Part shown: piece by piece, positions 23,603-36,300 of the stretch
Layout: every line of letters starts with the position of its first letter
How positions within the stretch are numbered: the first letter of the stretch is position 1
DNA from: Membranipora membranacea
Lineage: Eukaryota; Bryozoa; Gymnolaemata; Cheilostomatida; Membraniporidae
DNA length: 64,000 nt
Reading direction: 5' to 3'
Assembly: GCA_914767715.1 (NCBI GenBank)
Contig: OU612065.1
Coordinates: 558,001-622,000 of the forward strand
The notes under the pieces: generated by a model
Told to the model about the DNA's origin: nothing
Seen by the model: the letters and a program-made list of their open reading frames with translations, nothing else
Databases searched by the model: none
Program-made: the position numbers and the translations under genes

Positions 23603-26600
23603 TCAGTCTCTAGTTGGGCTTCTACTTCGTGACTTCTTTTCTCTTGGCGTAGAACTATCTCTCTTTTGTTGTGATGGTGACCGTGACTTATCCTTCCTTG
23701 CTGGTGAGGCATCTCCGTTCCTGTCACGAGATCTAGAGAGTGAAGACCTCTTGACAGATCTAGACCTTGACCGTTTAGGGGATCTGGACCGTTTAGGGGA
23801 TCTGGACCGTTTAGGGGATCTGGACCGTTTAGGGGATCTGGACCTGCTTCTCTTGGCTGACTTGGATCGACTTCTTCTTTTAGCTGACCTAGATCGACTC
23901 CTCTTGATAGATCTGGATCGACTTCTCTTAGCAGACCTAGATCTGCTTCTCTTAGCAGAGCCTGACCTGGAGCGAGATCGACGAGCTGAACGGGATCGTG
24001 ATCGTCTGCTTGATCTTCTTCTAGATCCGGATCGTGATCGCGACCTTGACCTGCTTCTACCTCTCGAGTCTAAAACGCAAGGTTATCAAACGTTCATCCA
24101 ATTCAAGGTTATACAATACTAGATTATCACAGCCAACTAATGTTGTCATTTATTTCTTGTTTCCTTTGGTAGATCGAAATATTGATATAGATAGGGTTTG
24201 CAGGAGAATAAGCCCTATATATATATACATATATCCAGTATTATCAGCTACAGACCCATTGTTCAATGACTTGCTAATGTTGAATGACATTGTATCATAC
24301 TCCCATGGTCAATTATCATATCTAGTACAATTTGCTCTTGATTTTGAAGTATGTAACAAACCTGATCTCCTACGACTGCGAGATCGTGAGCGGCTGTGAC
24401 GAGATCGACGAGGAGATCTTCCTCTGCCGTATGCTCTGTATCCGCTCATCCTACAATCTCTACCAAAATGACCATATCCGCCACATCGGAAACACACATC
24501 ATTGGGTCGTCCCTGTAAAAGTATGACTACTTGTATCAATAGTAACTTAATATACAACTATAATTCTGATAAGTCTATAAACATGTGTTATTTACAGTAG
24601 ATAGCAGGAATGTGGTGAAGTGTGATTGTAAACATGTACAGAAATCGGGACTTACAAACAAGCGAATAATTTTATTTAAGCTTGCAACTCTAAAATTGGA
24701 TGAAGCTACCCAGCATTTAGCCAGACACATATACTTTTTACATACATCCGATTATATGATTCTCAGTTTAGAACTATCTAGGTTTTATCCGACTTACGAC
24801 ACTCACAACGGGTAGACGCCTTCCCATTCCTCTCGACCATTCAACAAACATCGGTATACCGTGGAGCTTCCTGCCACTCTCATGGCGCATAGCATCCTAA
24901 AATAAATGTACAGTTGATTAGGGCTATTAAAATTTATATTTATGGTGAATGATAAGTTAACAATTAGATTGCAGTGGAGCTTGGACAATGAGCTCTTATA
25001 ACAGAAACTAAGTTATATATGGCGACATTTTAATCATAAGCAAAACACAGTTGATAAACACCTCTTAGTTCAAGATCACAGGTAGTCTCAATTTCAATCA
25101 TTACAATTCTTACCAACACCACAGCTGAAATAAAGAGACAGGATTTTACTTTACTTATTTAGATCTAACAAATTTATGCACCATGTCTGACTGAAGAGGC
25201 ATCTGGTACTGTATAAGTATGGAGGGTGGTATAAGGCTGGTCATGTATTCACTTGTAGCAATCATAGGTATGTCTGATCATAGTAACGGGACGGTAAACG
25301 GACAGGCTACGTGGCTAGGTAACATGATTAGATAATTCTCCATGACACTCCCATAATGCTCTATGTAAGGCAGTGTGTGGCCACGGTGGTGGTGGTGGCA
25401 GCGGTGGTAATAGGCTACTGTGAGGAGGAGATAATGCGACGCTGTATAAACGTAACCAGTGTAAGCTGCACTCCACAGTATGCTCACTGATTTAAGTTAG
25501 GATAACTCCAGGACTTTTCTGAGACAATGATATAAATAAAGTGTACATATTTTGTTTGATTTCAAAGAATGGATATGGGCATTTGGTATGATATATATAT
25601 ATATAACAGGGTAGCTCAAACCATAAGGCCACGTGACTTTGATATAGCCTGTGGTTTTTGTCAGTGGGTGGGAGTGAGCGAGAAGAGAAGAATGAGTATA
25701 GGGGGGAACCATCAATGTAATCTCATGATACTTTTTCGATGTGTTTTTTTTCAATTTTGTGTGGGTATCTATATATATATCTATGTTGTTGTTTGCTTTT
25801 CTATGGCCATCTATCTATCTTAGTTTTCTTTTGGCAAGGTTTAATTATTAATTATCTATGAGCTGGTGTGGCTTAGGGAATAAAAGGTATAGCAGTAAAT
25901 TTTTGTGTATGCTGATGTCCTTGTGTTGATTTGAGCTGCAAGTAGAAGGCCACTTACTTTCCTCTACTAGTCTACTCGAGGATTTAAAACCCTTAGGGGC
26001 TTTAAATCCTAGGCCTACTTCTTCAACTTGCCAGAAGAAAACTAACATAGATAGATGGCCATAGAAAAGCAAACAACAACATAGATATATATATAGATAC
26101 CCATACAAAATTGAAAAAAAACACATTGAAAAAGGATCATGAGATTACATTGATGGTTCCCCCCTATCTCTTTCACTCATCTCCCACCCCCATCCACTGA
26201 CAAAAACCACAGGCTATATCAAAGTCACGTGGCTCAAACAGTAGGTGAGAAAATAATTTGAGTCATGATTCATTGTGTACAATAGGCATCAATGTTTATA
26301 ATGAGACATCTTTGAAGTCAAACGGAACATTTAACTCAATTTATGGAAATAACAATATAAATGTTTTGTTACAAATAACTTGAAGAATTTGATTAATGAG
26401 GAGTGGTTATTCACTTGTTACATACCTCGGCATCAGCATCATGCTCGTAGTCAATAAAAGCAAACGCATTATCAGGTGCTAAAAAGAAAAGAATATAACA
26501 TAGTTGCAATATAAGTATATTTTACATCAAACCAAGGAGGAACAGTTCTCTGCCTACTCTCTCTAGTCTTTCTTTGTTTCTTACGTTTCTTACATTGATC

Positions 26601-27169
26601 TGTGAGCAAAATACATCTGTAGTCTCATCTACACTCATCTTTGCTTCCAAGACCAAACCAATCAAATAATGTTTAAACTACCTTTTAATTAATAGTTTTA
26701 AAACCTAGACCTACTATACTTAACTCGCCTACTTGGTACATACTAATTACTAATAATTAATAGTAATACTTGAGTCTGTGCAATGGAGCCACTTAGAACT
26801 TGGTTAATCACAAGAGACTGAAGTGAATGCATGAAGATACGAAGTGTCTTTGTTGAGTTTAGTTATTTGATTGAGTTCTAGTCAGAGATAGATAAGATAA
26901 AATAGCAAGCTCATAGGCCCAGGGTCACGCCTAGGGTCTTTTATTTATTGAATTATTATTAAAACTGAAACAACAACAATGAGTGAGTGTGTGGATGGAG
27001 GGGGGTACTTATTATTGAAGATCAAACCTTATTTCACCATATATATTTATCTAAAATTCTCACCATATTTAACATCACATCTTGTCATACGTCCATAACG
27101 TTCAAATAGCTCCTCAATGTCTCTCTGTCTGGTCCTTCTACTCAATTTACCAACAAAAAGTTTCCTCAT
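23603..27169 (-). CDS. SRSF7: SRSF7-like SR splicing factor (RRM, zinc knuckle, RS)
   Basis: Nuclear serine/arginine-rich pre-mRNA splicing factor. Five exons in phase: 27169-27064, 26478-26426, 24896-24807, 24512-24362, 24069-23603, giving 288 residues. The RRM has RNP2 KLFVGKL at residues 3-9 and RNP1-like NAFAFIDYEH. A CCHC zinc knuckle follows (CFRCGGYGHFGRDC, spacing CX2CX4HX4C), encoded at the start of exon 4. The rest is a long RS domain with AKRSRSRS units and four PKRSRS repeats. The RRM plus single zinc knuckle plus RS order is that of SRSF7/9G8 (and the RSZ-type proteins); other SR proteins lack the knuckle, so the symbol denotes the closest type rather than proven orthology. Intron 2 is the largest (1.5 kb) and carries a big inverted repeat. 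Exon 3 has a second in-frame donor 9 nt downstream. Confidence 0.9.
23771..23842 (-). repeat. 18-bp coding tandem repeat (PKRSRS)
   Basis: Four perfect 18-bp units in the last exon of the SR-protein gene encode four PKRSRS hexapeptides. The unit is in frame, so copy-number change would alter RS-domain length without breaking the gene. Confidence 0.9.
25628..26232. mobile_element. Long inverted repeat (foldback) in SR-gene intron
   Basis: Two arms of about 210 bp, 25628-25838 and 26027-26232, are near-perfect reverse complements. They start GCCACGTGACTTTGATATAG and include the shared block AAAGCAAACAACAACATAGA, separated by about 190 bp. No transposase is encoded. Transcribed with the host pre-mRNA it would form a long double-stranded hairpin. 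It is probably a foldback or MITE-type insertion, with no clear target duplication seen. Confidence 0.85.
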
Positions 27170-28529
27170 CTTGCAAAATTAATTGACCACCAAAATTAAA
27201 AATGGCTGAATCATTTGTAGACTATTATGCCACCACTTTAACATCGGTATTAGCCTCAAAGTACAAAAATTTCTTCCTACCATTTGTTAAGGTTCTATCC
27301 GACTAAATCCCTAGAGATTTAAATTCCCACAATGCATTACTAACGACGCCATTTCCACAATTACAAGGTCAAAAAAGAGAAGCTGATGTACAGTTCTAAA
27401 AAGTCTGTTTGAGAGTGAGACCATAAAAGAAAGGAGCTGGGTCTGTACTCATCATTAGGTACCATATCATAGGCCCCTAAGGACTGAGAACCAGTTTATA
27501 AAAGCTGAGGAAACCAGGTATGTACAAAAGAGTTTATACAATACATCACTAACTAATACTAGTCAGCCAGTCGAGTCACTCTTCTCTCTCATCATCACTA
27601 TCAGGCTCAGTCTCTGCTGCATTCAATGCCAGCTTTGTGTATTGTGACTTTTGCTTTACTCATTTAGTAAGAAAACAATTTTATTATAATGGCTGAATAC
27701 AACAAACATGAAAATGCCACATAATTGACCCTTACCTAACAACCCTAATTGGCAGGTTAGTAATAGTATGTTAATGTAGCACTACTTACTAGCTCGCTAA
27801 GATAAACTTGTCTTCAAATCAGTTGAGTCTGTTGGCAGAGCCAGATAACCATGCATAACCATGCGTCCCTGTTTCTTTCTGTTACCAACATCTATCCATT
27901 TTCACCTCATCTGCTTTAGCTTGTCAAGCTGGGGGTCTTTCAGGAAGGGAATGCAGGGAGGGTGGGGTAGCTTTTCCTTAACTTAGTGGTGCCAATGAAT
28001 GAAGTTGGTTGACTCTACGGGTAAAGCCACGACGATCGGCATGTCCTTTGTCATTGAGTTTTATTGTTAATATGAATGTTCCAGTTTGTCATAGTAGCAT
28101 GAGGCACTAGAGATTTGTTTCCGGATGATTGGTGGTTTTAGTGTGTTGGCTTCCCTAAAACATTTGCATCATCACGATGAGCTTGATTCAATCTTTTTGT
28201 TTTTGCATGTATTGTGAGTCATGAGTGAGTTGGATGTATGAAAGAATTTCCGGGTTATTTGTGTTGGCTATGTGTACAGCAATTGCCCAGTCTCAATCCA
28301 ACAGACACCATGCCCAGCCATCCTTGCCCGAAACATCATGGCGACCCTTATTACTTGATGTCAATAATCCCGTGATTACCCATGTATTTTGTACCAATCT
28401 CAATAGGTCATCATATCATACACTGGCACAATTTTAGTCATTTTCAAACTTTTTAACCTGTTTGATTTTTCAGACAACAATTATCGATGAGGAGCAGTCA
28501 TATTATGTGTACCTAGTCAGTGATATAAT
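27170..28529. promoter_or_regulatory. Divergent promoter region, SR gene and FZR1
   Basis: About 1.36 kb separate the start codons of the minus-strand SR gene and the plus-strand FZR1 gene, so both promoters and 5' UTRs must lie here unless a 5' non-coding exon is missed. I see no unambiguous core promoter element and no coding region. Confidence 0.45.
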
Positions 28530-31500
28530 ATGGATCCCACCTACGAGAGGCGCTTGACTGGCACTTCACCAGCCTCCTCGGTAAGTCGGGGCCGGTGTGC
28601 AGATGTGATCATATCGCGAGCTTCTATAATGTTATAACGTCGTAATATGAGCAGACAAGCATTACGTTGCATTGCAAGGCTTGTGCAACAGGACTATAAC
28701 TAAATCATTATTTCGAAGTGACAGCAATTGAGTCACCCCCATACCAAGCAAGTCATCCTAGGATTGTGTGTCTGTAACAATGATAATAATGGATAGTTGT
28801 TATTATTGGTGTGAATATACAAATCACATGATAGGCTAGTAGGTAGATGAAATGCACTAATTACATATCGGCTTATGAAAGCTATCAGCAGTATACGTCA
28901 TGAACCTTTGTAGCGTATGAAGGATTGCGGGACTGGTGCTACCTTCACTCAAGCCTAGAGAATATGAACAGCTATGTGAAGCTAAATTCCTGTTCAATAT
29001 TCTCAATCTTGGGAAAAATGACCAACTTTGACCCTAGATCCAGATAGATTTATTAATCCCTGAATTGTGGACAGGATAGGCCACTGAAAAGCAGTGATCG
29101 TTTAATTATGTTTATTATACTCATAATAGCATGCTCCTTACATTGATCTTCATGTTTTTTTAACACTAGCCAGTAAAGGCAGGTGCTAGTCCCCTGAATT
29201 CACCTAATAAGGCGAGTTATGGAGACAGATTTATACCTACTAGAGGAGGAGCTCGCTGGCATATTAACTTTGACTCTCCTAACGCTGAGGCTGAGTCAGC
29301 TAGTAGAGCAGCTGCTGCCGCTACACAAACACGTAAAGCTAAAGAAGTTAGCTCTACTGACGGTTAGTGTCCTCCTCCCCCTCTCTTCCCTCTCTCCTTA
29401 GTATCTATCATCTGTGTCTAATGTTAGCGTTGATGCATTCATGTTGTTTTGTAAAAGTTTTCACATTTTTATCAGAGCAGGAAATGTTTAATCTAATCAC
29501 TACAATACTATAAACAGTCAATATCGTCGTTTTTTTTCATGTTTCTCTTTGTTCATGAAACTTGGTGAAAATAAATCAGATATAATGAGTTAAAATGATT
29601 GTCTATTGCCATAGTCTTCTTTGTGGCATTAGATAGTTTTAGTTCCGAACCACCATGGGTATTGGCTTATTACTAGTTAAATAGGTGATTAGATTATGTA
29701 ATTATAAGATGATAATTATCCTGCCCATGTATTATTACACTGTTGATTGGACACTGAGCACCTTCTTACCTTATGGGGATTATTAAATATTTATCACTGG
29801 TTATCGTTGTTACTCTGACCCCCCCCCCCCCCAGGCTACCCCTGTCTCATGTTTATTGTTCTCTATTATTTTAGGTAACTTGGACTCTCTAGCCTATCAG
29901 TGCTTATTAAAGAATGAGTTGTTAGGTGCTGGTATCGTAGATCTCAAATCTAATCAGACAGAGCTAAACTCTGCATCAGCAGCCACTACCAGCGGCTCAA
30001 TATCTCACTCACGTAAAGTTCTCTACCCCAGAGAAAGCAACAATCTCTTCCAGGTAGATACATAGCACTGTGTTCAATCTTCTCTCTGCCCTTATCTTTG
30101 TTAATAATCTTTTTCTTGCTGTTTCACAAGTTTCTGTGTAAAGGGAGCTTTTCCATTGTTAAAAAGTTTCATCATCTCAGACATGAAAAAAAGGGTTGTG
30201 AACTTTGAATATTCCCATCAGGATGTTATCAAGTAGTGAACCATACTGGTAAGAATCCAGTGCTGATAGAGGTATTAAATATCTTCACATGTGGCTCCTG
30301 ATAATTCACTACCCATCAAGTGATCTACCGGTTGACCTTTTTTTTTCATTGATTTTAGTATCGAGTTCATAGCAAGAGTATAAAGGATGACTGCTCTCCT
30401 TATTCACTGTCACCTGTTGGCGAAAATAGTCAGAAGCTGCTTCGATCACCTCGTAAGGTAAGTATCTACTCTCATCACTGTCATCTTGTGATTCTACGTG
30501 TCAGTATTTGTTATTATTATATTCTCATCTAGCTACAGATAAGGCCAGTCTAATCTGAACTTTGAACTCTGTATTTGAAGTTGATTGTACAATTTTTGGC
30601 AAGCTTCTGTTTCCTGACCTTTGTAACATCCACGTCATGATAGAACTGGTTGTGTTCCTCCCATTTATATTTGATGTTGTTATTTTCAGGCACAAAGGAA
30701 GATTCCACGAGTGCCTTTTAAAGTACTCGATGCTCCAGAACTTCAAGATGACTTTTATTTGAATCTAGTAGACTGGTCATCACAGAATGTACTGAGTGTT
30801 GGACTCGGGTCGTGTGTTTATCTGTGGAGTGCTAATAATAGTCAGGTGGTCAGATTGTGTGATCTAAGTGAGGAGTCAGATACTGTCACATCTGTCTCAT
30901 GGTCTGATAGGGTAAGTCCTAAATACTGTCACATCTGTCTCATGGTCTAGTAGAGTAAGTCCTAAATACTGTCACATCTGTCTCATGGTCTGATAGAGCA
31001 AGTCCTAAATACTGTCACATCTGTCTCATGGTGTGATAGAGTAAGTCCTAAATACTGTCACATCCGATATAGGTAGTTCTGCAAATTACCCAATCTTTTT
31101 TAGATTGTGAATGTATTTTCCCTTCATTTTTAACATATATATAACCTTTATCAGTACTGTGATATTTTCCTAACTGCTGTATTTCAGGGTAATTATGTAG
31201 CTGTGGGCACTAACAAAGGATACGTACAGATATGGGATGTGGCAGCAACTAAGAGAATCACATCATTCTCAGGACACAACGCTCGAGTCGGTGCGCTCGC
31301 CTGGAACGCTGATCTTCTATCCTCCGGCAGCAGAGATAGGATGATAATACAGAGAGATATCAGAGCTAATGCTGCCGCTGATAGTGTCAAAAAGCTTTCT
31401 GGTCATCGTCAGGAGGTGAGTCATACTTCTGACTGTTCTTATATGATAGTCTCTGTATCTACTTAGATCGCCTTGGTGCTGAGCCTTGTTTTTGATTTAT

Positions 31501-33369
31501 AAGTCTGTATTTGTTAATCCCCCATTGTGATGTCTTATATTTTCAGGTGTGTGGACTAAAGTGGTCACCTGATCACCAGCACTTAGCCTCAGGAGGTAAC
31601 GATAATAAACTGTTAGTTTGGAACGCGTCATGCAGCACCTCCCCTATTCAGACCTACTCCGACCATGTGGCAGCTGTGAGTAATTTATATGTCATCAATG
31701 GTAGATGTTACTGTCATGTTTTTTTCTCTGCGTCTGCAATTTTTGGTGAAGATAATGAGGCATCAGGGAGATATAGAGAGTATGTGCACACAGCACATGT
31801 CTCTTATATCTCACGTGTTTTATTATATCATAATACTATAACACCTTATACCTCCTATTTATATGATAGGTTAAGGCGATAGCCTGGTCTCCTCACCAGC
31901 ATGGCTTACTAGCCTCGGGCGGGGGTACAGCAGACCGTTGTATTAGATTCTGGAATACTCTTACTGGTCAGCCTCTTCAGTCAGTGGATACAGGAAGTCA
32001 AGTGTGTAACCTGGCATGGAGTAAACACTCTAATGAGCTGGTGAGTCCAACGGCGCTGGTGCTTCTGTCTCTCTCTCTGATCTCAGATACTTACCTCTCA
32101 TCGGCCTGATGGCATCGTGGTTAAGTTTTACTGTGTGCTAATATGCTACTGAAGGTGTAAACCCTGTGATATTAGGTCTATCTATCAATCCGCATGTATA
32201 GCTACATATAGTACTGAGTATACTGCGTGTGTAGGATGATGAGATGATAGACAGTCTTGGTATATTGATTGTAGGTGAGCACACATGGATATTCTCAGAA
32301 TCAGATACTAGTATGGAAGTATCCATCACTTATACAGATGGCTAAACTAACCGGCCATTCATTCAGAGTATTATATCTGGTAGGAGCTCGTTATTCTGTA
32401 ACATGATATCGTCTCATTGTTAAACCTTCGTGTTAGAGCATTGTCAACATTGTAATATTGAAAAATGGAATCGACATCATTTACATGTGACTGCCACCTC
32501 CCCTCAATCAGAAACAACCTCCCCTCCTACAAATGTCCATCCATATCCTGATTGAACATCATAATCATGTTACGATATTAAGTATCGTGAATCATGAATG
32601 TTATAACTTTTAGGAACTCATTCACCATGTTGCGATTTTTGGAGGATTTCGGGAGTTATCGATCCATGGGAGTAGCATTTACCTCCAGTTCCGCTTGTAC
32701 CGAACGACATTTTTGATGCGAAAGCATATACCGTGTTGAATTCAATAAATCTAACTAGGCAGCGTGGCTGAATGGTTAGCACGCTTGCACACAATGTCTT
32801 CAAAGAGTAATGATGCCGGCTTCGAGTCCCGCCGCGGTTTATGTTAGCATTCATAATTCAAAATCGAATTGGACCACTCATTCGAGGCATGGAACCATAG
32901 TGATTGTGGTTTCGTAAAGGTAGTTATTTGATGTTATTGTCAGATCCGTGTTTAGTTATGATTATTTATATATACTGTTATGTTGACAGGCCATGTCTCC
33001 TGATGGTGAGGCCATTGTAACCGGAGCAGGTGACGAAACTCTCAGATTCTGGAATGTGTTCAGTAAATCTCACTCTAATAGAGTAAGTCTAACCCAGCCC
33101 ATCAGTCGCCTTTTTTCTCTTTTAATTGTGTAATGTAAACTTTCTGTGTAATAGATATAAAGTATTGCTCTTTTTTACAGGGGATATCCATCAAACTGTC
33201 TGAATTTTTCTCCTGTGGTATATGGTGCTGCGTTGTCTTGCTCTTACATACCCCCCTTCTGATAGTGATAACGATGTAGGAGCTGATTTACTGCCTTATG
33301 TTTTATATGAACAATTCAATTTTTCAGGATTCCAAATCTGTTCTAAACTTGTTCAACCGTATAAGATAA
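28530..33369 (+). CDS. FZR1: FZR1/Cdh1, APC/C coactivator (Fizzy-related)
   Basis: Substrate-recognition coactivator of the anaphase-promoting complex in late mitosis and G1. Eleven exons in phase: 28530-28580, 29170-29362, 29875-30053, 30359-30457, 30690-30911, 31188-31415, 31547-31675, 31870-32040, 32275-32379, 32990-33082, 33328-33369, giving 503 residues (human about 496). It starts MDPTYERRL. The C-box GDRFIPTR is in exon 2, QKLLRSPRK in exon 4, and [20 protein letters not shown] leads into seven WD40 blades. The Ile-Arg tail that docks on the APC/C closes the protein (NLFNRIR). The linker after the C-box is diverged and Ala-rich; the propeller is highly conserved ([20 protein letters not shown]). 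The SLSP and SPRK sites are typical CDK-regulated positions of the family. A 43-bp repeat duplicates the exon 5 donor. Confidence 0.97.
30882..31064 (+). repeat. 43-bp tandem repeat spanning the exon 5 donor of FZR1
   Basis: Four full units (30882, 30925, 30968, 31011) and an 11-bp partial. Unit 1 comprises the last 30 coding bases of exon 5 plus the first 13 bases of the intron; units 2-4 repeat that junction inside the intron. Units 1, 2 and 4 keep GTAAGT; unit 3 reads GCAAGT. Confidence 0.93.
32757..32840 (+). repeat. tRNA-like (SINE-type) pol III promoter sequence
   Basis: An A-box-like TGGCTGAATGGTT is followed about 45 nt later by a B-box-like GGCTTCGAGTCCCG, in FZR1 intron 9. The 5' GGCAGCG has no pairing 3' acceptor partner and the T-arm pairs poorly. 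I therefore read it as a decayed tRNA or the head of a tRNA-derived SINE, not a functional tRNA gene. Confidence 0.55.
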
Positions 33370-36300
33370 GGAGAGAGGTGTAATGAGAGGATATGTTGTC
33401 CCCTCCCTCTCCCCCTCCTCCCCCTCGTCGTCCTCGTCGTCCTCCGGTCCGTACTGATCGTCCCGCTGATGTTAACATCAGGTAACTCCAGCAGGTAAAC
33501 GGGAGTCTTAGCCTGTCAAACACCCTCAATCTCAATGTGATAATATAATATATTATATATATTCTTTATTCTCTGTTATGTGTAAAAATCATCGCTAATA
33601 AGGAATTCATAAACATACTATTATTATTCATCTTATATAGTCTTGGAGAGAGCTATTATTGTATTATAATAGAATATTATATTTTGTTGATTATTTATTT
33701 GATAATATTTAACTCGGACCTTAGTATACATGTACAAGTAGCGATATATCTGATGAGTGTTATTGTTAATTAATCACTATATTTTTCTTCAATTTTTCTG
33801 GACTAAGATTTCTGTCCTATTGTTGTTATGTGCTAATTTCATAGTTTTGTGTCTAAACAAAATATTTACCCTCACATCTATCAGATGCCTGGTCAGGGCT
33901 AAAATATGACGGCTTAAGACCAACAGGTGTGCTACCACCCTTCTAATAGCAATAACTGATTTATTTTGGTTAATCAAGCTCAAATTTAAATCATGATTAT
34001 TTGAGATACCTTCTACAATACCTCTCAGATTTTACAGCAGTTGGTCTTGAAGTACCCTATTCTTTTTTTTGCACAGCTTGTGTCACTTTTTCCTCATTAT
34101 TTAGCTGCAGAGGTGTTTTGATAAACTCGTAGATTAGTAATTTATTCACAGTACCAGATAATAATACAGGCTGCTGGCTGCAGACTTTATTTTTGAATGG
34201 CATGTAATTATTATTGTTAAGTCTTCTCAGCTGTGTGCAGATCGAGAATAAGACTGTCTTGTCTAAAATAAAACGCTGTATAAAATAAACCAACGTTGTT
34301 ATATTTTTGGAGTTGTCACTGCCCCAAATTAATATTCCATACAATTCTGTACACAATTCCCTGATCATGAGCCATAGACATGATAATCATAAAGTATATG
34401 GTGGCATTACAGTATCAAACACAGCGCTTGACTCATGGTTTCTAGCTGAATACCTGTGTGTTATGCACCGGTACGCGCACCACTGTATGTTGTATCCCTC
34501 CTCCTATACATGCTGGTAACAGCATGAACAATAATGTATTGTTTACATGTGCAGCATACAGGGCTCCGGCCATTTGTTGAGATTAGGTGCATTCAGGTTA
34601 TTAACCATTTACAAACAGAAGTCTCTTGAGTGCTCATATTATTATTTGCAGTATTTACTTACAATAATATTTATAAAATACTTCTATGTCATCGAAAATT
34701 CTTCATTTCAAATGTTTACATGGCGGCTTCCTATTCACTGCCAGATGAGTATTTGGTTCGAGTCCCACTGGGGGAACTTCCAAGTTTGATTGCTCCGGCC
34801 CCTAGCACCTTCGGGTGTTTATATCTCCATGAAAGAAGTTTGATGTTCTCACATTGTTGCAAATCGAAAAATAGGTTATAAGTATAATTTACTACTTCCT
34901 AGACATGGTGTACCAAGTTAATACCAGGATTGAAGACTGCTCAGAATTTTATTAGTTGTGACACGCATATTTTACATCACTGCTATGAGACAGCCAGGTC
35001 ACTTTATCGCATGCCCATGCTCAGTTTCAAAAAAGCAGCTCCTATCGCTTGAGTAGTCAAAGTTATCAGTTTAGCATCGGGTGATTACCGTGACAGAACA
35101 TCTGCCTTAGAACTCACACCACTGGATGACTATATCGACCAGCAATGCAGGAAGTACATAGACAAAATCAAAATCTTCTGATCATTTCCTGTATAAGCTG
35201 CTACCCACACCACAAACTGAATCTCGATGATCTGCACGGCTGAAGCCCAGGGCGGCCACCAACTGCAGAACAGAACTACGTCGAAACACATTAATACTGT
35301 CATATGCTAACCAGGACATCATATCTTACAAAGAATAGATTTTTTACTCTTTTGAAACTCTTTCTTTACTGGATTTTTAAAACAAGGTGTCACTTTTTTT
35401 ATGTAACAAGACTTTGAGAGGTTTAACCAATGAATGGAAGAGGGAGTTGATTGGTTTAACTCTGTGTGAAAATCAATAGTCACAATAAAAGATAATAACA
35501 GTCCAGAACTGAGAGATTTTTGAACAGTTTTATTCCAACTACCATTTAAATTCTTAAATGGCGATTGTATGAATATCAAAAGAGTTTCCTCAACTCTATT
35601 GTAACCTGTTGTAACCTCTCTTTGACAAAGTTTACCAATAAAAGTTATCTTATCTGGACAATATTATCACAAGCATTTCAAATTGATGCGTTTTCTATAA
35701 GAATGACCTTACTCAACATGCAGCTAAGCTAGAGGACTGTCTTCCGACGATAACCATTGAATTATTTGAGACGGGCAGGCCATCACTGCTATTATATTAT
35801 ACGGGAATATATCTGACCCTGCATAAGCATATGACAATTTATGTATGATTGCTGGATCGCATTTGATTGGTCGACAACATACGTGACAAGTTACCCTATT
35901 TGGTAGGGTAAAACCAGATATTTGGGCTGATTGCCCTATGAGACCAGATGACCCTATAGCCCACTTTTGCACCTAAGAGCTTAGTGAAGTTTTATTTGCT
36001 TATTTTGCTGTCATGAGGTCTAGTTGTCAACATGATATAACAAATTATACTAGTTTAAACATTAATACATAGTAAAATTCTTTCTAATGCTTGCTAGAAT
36101 TTGGTAAATTATAGTTATCTAACAATAAAACAACAGAAAATCAAATATTTTAAGAGCTTAGGCGGCTGGGGTGTTGCCCCGTGCAGCCGGCGGGAGTAAT
36201 TCAAGGTCCCCCCAGACCAACTCAGCCCGCAAGTTTATGCACCACCAGATATAGAGCCTTGTATGTCATGTATGGTCGACAAGTTCAGTAACGTTTAGCC

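Noticed and set aside
32757-32840. Functional tRNA gene
   Set aside because: A- and B-box-like motifs are present but the acceptor stem does not close and the T-arm pairs poorly.
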